Below, one piece after another: positions 58,955 through 64,000 of a stretch of DNA of 64,000 nucleotides. Both the position numbers and the translations under genes were made by a program. The notes beneath the pieces are model-generated. The model had not been told where the DNA came from. It was given only the letters and a program-made list of their open reading frames with translations, and did no database searches. The stretch lies in NCBI GenBank assembly GCA_006384855.1, contig VCJN01001300.1, positions 62,001 through 126,000 on the forward strand, in the 5' to 3' direction. Origin of the DNA: Tetraselmis striata (Eukaryota > Chlorophyta > Chlorodendrophyceae > Chlorodendrales > Chlorodendraceae). The first letter of the stretch is position 1. Each line of letters begins with the position of its first letter.

Positions 58955-59431
58955 TTGCCGCATCCCCGGGGGCGTTGCATGTCCGACCATCGCCCGGCAG
59001 ATCGGCGCCACCGTCGCATTGTTCCACTAGCGGTTGAGTTGTGGAACGGCTCACTGCATGCCGTGGCGAGCAGCTAGTGCGACGATGTCTTGAACGGCTG
59101 ATGGCATCCCATTCATGTTGGGCGACTTCAGTTTCCCATGGACCACCAGGGTGCCGCTGACCGGGCAGTGCCGGCAGTGGCCTGCGCATCTGGGCAATCA
59201 CCGCAGCGCGGATATATTACACGTAACACCACGTGCCGATGTACCGTAGCCGATCTTTGGGTTGTCTCCTCCCCCCCTCCCCCCCTCCCCCAGGGGGACA
59301 AGAGGAAAAACGATAAGTGTTTTTCGATACATCGGAATTCTGCAATAATGCCACACACATATTCCGACGCGTTGTCAACGAACAAAATGGTACGGTAATT
59401 AGCCGCCACGACTGCCAATGAGATGTCGATA
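58955..59431. other. 3' flank of the MTHFR-like gene
   Basis: Should contain the 3' UTR. No other gene or repeat was recognised. Confidence 0.45.
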
Positions 59432-59720
59432 TAAAAGTAAAGTAAAGTATTAAAGTGAACTTTGCACTGGCACTGGCCGGGGTCATCGGCCAAAGCCACG
59501 CCCCAGCACACGACCTCCTATGCCACCTGCTGTTACAGGTCTGGCACAGGCTCTTATACCGTTGCCTCATTCGAACCCCGAAGGGCGAATGCGTCAACCA
59601 GGCAAACCCCGCCGGGACACGGGTCCGGCCGATATTGCCCTCGACTGGGAGAACCAGGAATCGAACCCTGGACCCCTCGTCCAAGAGACCACCGCTCCCC
59701 TGAATCGGGGAGGCCAGACA
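59432..59720 (-). repeat. SINE-like repeat, copy 5, with best-preserved tRNA-like head
   Basis: On the minus strand it reads CCAGGGTTCGATTCCTGG, which contains a perfect B-box core GGTTCGATTCC. It then continues with GGTTCGAATGAGGCAACGG and GGTCTGGCAC-like blocks (reverse complement here) and ends in TTTACTTTACTTTTA. The B-box points to a tRNA-derived SINE. A matching A-box could not be fixed with confidence. Confidence 0.7.
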
Positions 59721-60217
59721 ACACGCCTCTGTTATCTACCCGGCAGCCTCAGAACAAGCTACAGACAGCCATCCCTACCCCGCCTAGGTGGGCGGGTGCT
59801 GGCTGTGACAGGCCGATGAGATGCGCCCTTTAATGGGCAGGCGGCATCATGCCATCCACGGACCACCACCCCGCGCAGTCTCCGCGGCTCGGCTACCCGG
59901 CCCTGGCTGGCTGGACCCGGGGCAGCCGGCCGGTGTTACGTGGCGGTGCTACCCGCACGGTGTGTCTTCATATGACTCACCAGTCTATTCGGATGGAAGT
60001 TCGGCAAAATAGAAACACAACAGAAATAGAACGTGAAGAACTATGTTGATAGTTTGGACTATGTTGAAATAAGACTGACGGATACATCTCAGTCGTATTG
60101 CGATTCGATTTCGGAAAACACCAAGAAAATTGTTCAAGTTCGCATTACCAGTTTATACAGGAAAAGTATACGTGCATTGTTTGAGATTACAGGGGTGCAA
60201 TACAGAGGTGCGGACTG
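59721..60217. other. Gap between SINE copy 5 and the recombinase fragment
   Basis: The open frame 60033-60218 may belong to the same element as the following recombinase fragment but has no recognised domain. Confidence 0.35.
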
Positions 60218-60547
60218 ATGCACAACGATGAGATAACATCCATCATATTATTGGCAGCATATTACTCGGCATACTTCTTCCACCCGTCTGAATCCTTACA
60301 CAGTATAACACAACACGCGCATGTATACCGGTATTCGGGATTACCTAGTGCGTTTTGTAAAGATTGCAGACACGAAGAGAAGGCTGCAATTTTCATGTTC
60401 TTTGCCAGGGGACTTAATGGCGTGTCCTGCCGAGTGCGGGATGTGCATGTCGACGATTACAACCATACCCTGCAGGTGCACCGCGAGAAAGGCCGCGCTG
60501 GCCGACGGGGACCCGACGACATGCGCGTGCTTCTTATGATTATGTAA
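60218..60547 (+). pseudogene. Tyrosine-recombinase fragment (N-terminal part of the catalytic domain)
   Basis: Open frame of 109 codons. Residues KDCRHEEKAAIFMFFARGLN, then GVSCRVRDVHVDDYNHTLQV and HREKGR fit the start of a tyrosine-recombinase catalytic domain, with a candidate first catalytic Arg in the CRVRD stretch and the Lys of HREKG. HVDDYNHTLQVHREKGR matches the 6.4-kb fragment at 13 of 17 positions. The H-x-x-R and Tyr boxes are missing; the frame ends shortly after. It is therefore a truncated relative of the same family. Confidence 0.6.
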
Positions 60548-61704
60548 TCCTTACTAACGCATCCAAACAGTATATTTTGATGGAACTTCGGCAATGATAA
60601 CAAGAGTAAAATGACATCAGAGTGGAAATAGAAATAGGAACAAACGCTAGAAGGGCGGCAAAACACGGCCAGGCGCCGCCGTTTCAAGTTTTTGCCTCCT
60701 ACGCGCTGGTATCATGGCCGTGCTCCCCAAGTGGCCACACAGAGGGGCGAACCCTGCCTGCTGATGCCGGTGCACATGTTCAGTGCACCAGGTGCTGACC
60801 CCAACGCGGGTGCCTGCTCCCCGGGAATAATGGCGGAGCGCGCGTCGCCATGTTCGCACCTGCCAATGCGGCCAATGGCCACACACACGGCCGAACGCCC
60901 ACGCCGATTCCCGCCCAGCATCGACGTTGATACCCCTGCCGGCGCATCAGCGTGTTCTGTGGCATGTCATGCATGAGCATGGCATGCATGCATGATGGTG
61001 TATACCTTTGTGCCCATGACATGATACGTCTCATGATGTATCTTGAAATGTCGTGGTACATGTTGGCACGTATCATGTCATGGGCACGCGGGATGGCACC
61101 AACACCTCCCCGCACGGGCGCGGGCATATGTCCGCGTGCCCATGCTTGCGCCCGTGCAGCCACGCGTGTGTCCGGTCCCATGCCGCACATGGCGACGCAC
61201 CGGCCCGGTCGGCCACACCACCGACCACGCCGTGGATGTTCCCTGGCGCGGATGCGGAGGCGAATGCGCGCGCGTGTATCTACATCATGCCGCCCTTTTG
61301 CCTATTGCTGGCGCGCTCGATCTGGTTGCGCCGCGCACAGGCGGCGTTGTGGTAGCCGGTGGGACGGCGATCATTCGGACCCATTTCCGACGGCGTTGCG
61401 GGTGTTGCCGCTGCGGTACGAGCCGCCCGGGAGCCATCACCGGCGATGGGCCCACCGAGGATGTGGGCTGAGGAGTGGAGCTCTGTGGGTGTTCAACTCC
61501 GCTTTAAATAGACACGAAAAAACTGAATACCGCGCCGCGCCGCGAATAAAGAGATACTGCGCTGCGCCGCCGCGCCGCACAGCAGCGGCCGATTGCCTGG
61601 AGGAGGGACACGTGGTGGCCGCGGAGCGCGCAGCGAGCCAGCCGCGTCTGCCCCGCCGGGGCGGCCGCTCTTCATTGCGAGGCCATGCCCGCCCAGGCGG
61701 GCCG
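60548..61704. other. Gene-free region 3' of the ion-channel gene
   Basis: Contains ATGCATG-rich palindromes near 60960-61000 and a 20-bp perfect inverted repeat (listed separately). The long plus-strand open frame 60952-61770 runs through these palindromes and antisense to the channel exon, and is rejected as a gene. Confidence 0.45.
61010..61087. repeat. Perfect 20-bp inverted repeat with 38-nt spacer
   Basis: Arms 61010-61029 (GTGCCCATGACATGATACGT) and 61068-61087 are exact reverse complements. They could form a long hairpin in DNA or RNA. It may be the end of a small foldback element; no target duplication was identified. Confidence 0.85.
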
Positions 61705-63722
61705 CTACTTGGCATGGCGGATGCGGTCCGCGATGGTCCTCGTCTGGCTTCTGCTGACGCTGCTGCTTAGCGCGGGAGTGGGGGACAGCGCCTTTTTGCT
61801 CGAGTCACCCGCGCGGTAGGTCTTGTCCCGCGGCACCGTCATGTCCTGCACCTCCGGGTACTCGGCCACCGCGGCGGGCGCCGCCTGGGCCATCGTGCTG
61901 GCGATGGAGGCGGTCATCATCGCCTTGCGCCACAGCTTGCGCGCGCTGCTCCGGCCCCCCGCCTCGTCGTCCTCGACGGCCACGGGGTGGCTGGCCGCGT
62001 CCCGCCGCGGCGTGGCGCCCCCGCTGATGGGCGGCGTGATGCCATACGCCACGTTTTCATGCACCAGCGGCGAAGTGCGCCCTGTTGCAGGGGGGGGGGG
62101 GGGGGGTAGGTGGATGGGGGCGCTAGCATCTCATGGTACTGGCCAGGGATGAAACCCAACGCGTGTGGATTTAGGGATTTAGGGTTTGATGCTGCCAGGG
62201 TTCTAGGGTTTGATGATGCCGCGAGGCCGCTTCCTGCCTCCCACCCAGCGGGAGGAGACTCTGGTGCATTCAGTGTCCGCGGGATGCTGGGGAACGGCAC
62301 CGCCAATGCGGCTGCTGGTTTGGGCCACGTCATGCGAACCGGACCCGCCTAGCTACACTTGTCCATCAAACCCGAAAACCCTGACCCCACCGGCCGCTTC
62401 TGTCTGACTCAGCATGGGGAGATGCCCGCATGCCCACAATGGCATTGCGAAACCCCAGGGCAGGCAGAGGCGCACGGCACGCAACACACCCCCACCGATG
62501 CCGCTGGGCACCCTGACTGCGGGTGCCGGAGCAGTGATAGGGCCACTGCGAATACGGCCCGGCCTCACCTGCCAGCGGTCAAACGTAGACGCAATCACAG
62601 CGGAACTGCAGCGATTGTTCTAAATGCTGGGCTGCATGCAAGCGCAACTTGAGGCTTATGAGAAGGGTTTGTATAGGGTTTGGACAGGGTTATTGATTTG
62701 TGGTGTTAGGGTTTGCATAAGTTCATATAGGCTGTAGGGCTAATGGTTTTAGGATATCACTTTAGGGTTTCATGGTTCGTATAGGGTTCTTATAGGGTTC
62801 GTATATGCAGGTAGGGCTAGTAGGTTCAGAAACCGTACATAACAGCCGTCGTAGAGACGCTGCAAGGGTTTCACTGGTACCAGCCCTGTCCCGGGGGCGG
62901 GAAAAAAAACAGCCGTCGCCTCTATGCATGCGCGCGTGCGACAACTCGCCCGGGCGTGGCATGCAGTGGAATCACGCGCAGCCGGGCCATGCACGGCGAA
63001 AAAGTCAGCGGCCGGCGCCCCGTACCGCTGGCCGCCGCCGACCGGAAGCCCTCCGTGCCGTCGTCGCTGGTGTCCCCCTCCCTGGCGGCCTCCGACACGC
63101 CGGTCTTGGACGCTTCGCGCGCCTTGGCGGCGTTGGCGGTGGCGGTGCGGATGGTGGTGACTGCGGCCGAGGCGCTCGAGACACGGCGGGTGATGGCGCC
63201 CGCGTGGAGCAGCGCGGCCGGGCGCGCCGCGGGCATCGCCGCCGCGAGCTGCTCCGCCAGCAGCGCCGACTGCTCCTTCATCTTGGCGTCCATCATGCGC
63301 GCCATGCTGTCCGCCAGCTCCGCCAGGTCCTGCTTGTACTGCTTCAGCCCCAGCGCGTCGCCGCCGCCGCCCTTGAGCTCGCTGTCGGGGACGAGGAGGT
63401 GCAGCCAGCGCGGCACAAAGTGCGGGCGCCGCATGACACGCTTGCCCAGCACCAGCTCCATCTCCAGCAGCAGCCCCGCGCGCTCGCGCAGCGCGATGAC
63501 CTTGATGTTCTCCTTCACCTTCTCCGTGGTGTCGCTCATGAGCGCGATGAGCGCGTTGAGCAGCAGCACGGCCTGGTAGAGCAGGAATACGAGCGTGATG
63601 GCCTGCGTGAGCCACGACGCGGTGTACGGCACCTCGTACGCCGCCAGCATGACGGAGAAGGTGTAGAAGATCATCTCCCACACGTTCTCCATGCTGCCGT
63701 TCAGGTCGGCGTCAAAGTGCAC
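61705..63722 (-). CDS. C-terminal exons of a TRP/polycystin-like ion channel (5' end beyond window)
   Basis: Two exons on the minus strand: 63722-63026 (acceptor CCGGCAG|GTGCAC) and 62081-61705 (acceptor GCAACAG|GGCGCA), joined in phase 1 through a GTACGG donor, ending before the window's 61704. Exon 1 encodes a pore/S6-like region: WEMIFYTFSVMLAAYE, then a hydrophobic helix AITLVFLLYQAVLLLNALIA running into LMSDTTEKVKENIKV, the signature after S6 in TRPV- and polycystin-type channels. It continues with HFVPRWLHLLVPD and a long Ala/Lys/Met-rich cytosolic tail with coiled-coil character. Exon 2 is a polar tail of about 120 residues. Ion selectivity cannot be predicted. If the donor is not used, a stop occurs at 62922. 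The last intron holds telomere-like motifs and a solo LINE tail. Confidence 0.75.
62150..62820 (+). repeat. Degenerate TTTAGGG-like interstitial repeats
   Basis: Repeated GGGATTTAGGGATTTAGGGTTTG, TTCTAGGGTTTGATG, GTTAGGGTTTGC, TTTAGGGTTTC and ATAGGGTTC motifs, never in a perfect array. They lie in the last intron of the channel gene. Similar single motifs occur at 480-900 and 35290-35470. Confidence 0.5.
62839..62909 (+). repeat. Solo LINE 3' tail, copy 3
   Basis: CAGCCGTCGTAGAGACGCTG, AAGGGTTTCACTGGTACCAG and CCCGGGGGCGGGAAAAAAAA. Very close to 52051-52128 and so a younger insertion than the copy at 8061. It lies antisense in an intron of the channel gene. Confidence 0.8.
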
Positions 63723-64000
63723 CTGCCGGTGGGGGATGGGGGCGGGGGGGGGGGGGGGGGGGGGGGCAGTCGGCGTGAGGAGCGGCGCCGAGCATTTGCT
63801 CCCCATCCATGTCTCCAAAATATGCCCAAGAAAGTGGCTTGTTTTGAATCAAAAATCTTCAGTTTCTCCAAAAAATGTCAATGCATCTGAAACTTTATAA
63901 AATCGTTGTTGACTTTCCAGAGCATTGTCCAAAACATTGTTATTTTTTCCACGCGACTTTCATCAAGGGCCAAAACGTTGACAACTGCAGGAAAGATTGC
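63723..64000. other. Intron of the ion-channel gene
   Basis: Begins with a G run of about 22 bases on the plus strand (C-rich on the gene strand, next to the acceptor). The rest is AT-rich. No further exon is readable before the window ends. Confidence 0.5.

Noticed and set aside
59640..59700. Possible functional tRNA gene
   Set aside because: The T-arm/B-box is good, but no full cloverleaf can be folded and the block belongs to a SINE-like repeat.
60952..61770. Plus-strand open frame of 272 codons
   Set aside because: Runs through palindromic ATGCATG sequence and antisense to the last channel exon, with no domain and skewed composition.
1..64000. CRISPR arrays, bacterial operons, rRNA genes
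   Set aside because: No regularly spaced short repeats, no ribosome-binding-site-led gene runs and no rRNA-like sequence were seen; the genes are spliced.

Overview
This is nuclear DNA of a eukaryote, most likely a green alga. The genes are built of GC-rich exons split by GT-AG introns of about 70-2300 bp. The set includes a plant-type bZIP factor, a TBL/PMR5-type glycan O-acetyltransferase and an organelle-type helical-repeat protein. Exons are GC-rich (roughly 65-75% by eye), while gaps and large introns are much richer in AT. Runs of 12-25 G or C recur about every 2-3 kb in introns and gaps. The species cannot be fixed from the sequence alone; the green-algal call rests on gene content and is inference.

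Layout. 69-1171 (+): last exons of an unrecognised gene. 2434-3902 (-): complete four-exon bZIP gene. 5802-6460 (-): dead tyrosine-recombinase fragment. 8587-10591 (+): four-exon TBL-like O-acetyltransferase. 11698-13274 (-): seven-exon HD-domain phosphohydrolase with one GC-AG intron. 14562-15688 (+): four-exon ABM-domain protein. 16279-18027 (-): two-exon protein of unknown family. 18.0-33.7 kb is a repeat-rich block without host genes. It holds five-copy SINE-like repeats, other repeat pairs and a complete Mutator-like element (25911-29490) with matching terminal inverted repeats and a perfect 9-bp target duplication. 33937-37396 (-): OPR-like helical-repeat gene with a one-base frameshift. 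40416-43959 (+): seven-exon PGM2-type phosphohexomutase. 45047-46847 (-): three-exon COMT-like O-methyltransferase with a twin-arginine-like leader. 47530-47946 (+): intronless, cysteine-rich, two-helix membrane protein; the 3' half of the locus is duplicated 1.85 kb downstream, next to a Ty3/gypsy fragment. 51280-52128 (+): 3' end of a LINE. 52604-58954 (+): MTHFR-like gene of at least eight exons whose 2.3-kb intron carries a minisatellite and a second repeat flanked by 74-bp direct repeats. 60218-60547 (+): second recombinase fragment. 61705-63722 (-): C-terminal exons of a TRP/polycystin-like ion channel that runs off the right edge.

There is no operon or pathway cluster. Neighbouring genes serve unrelated jobs: transcription, cell-wall or glycan modification, one-carbon and sugar-phosphate metabolism, organelle RNA handling, methyl transfer and ion conduction. 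Reading frames were followed across splice sites by hand, and where stated every exon phase closes. The clearest accessory content is mobile DNA: one apparently intact MULE, two fragments of one tyrosine-recombinase family, a LINE with solo 3' tails, a tRNA-like SINE family, and a segmental duplication joined to a retrotransposon fragment. No convincingly new multi-gene system was found.
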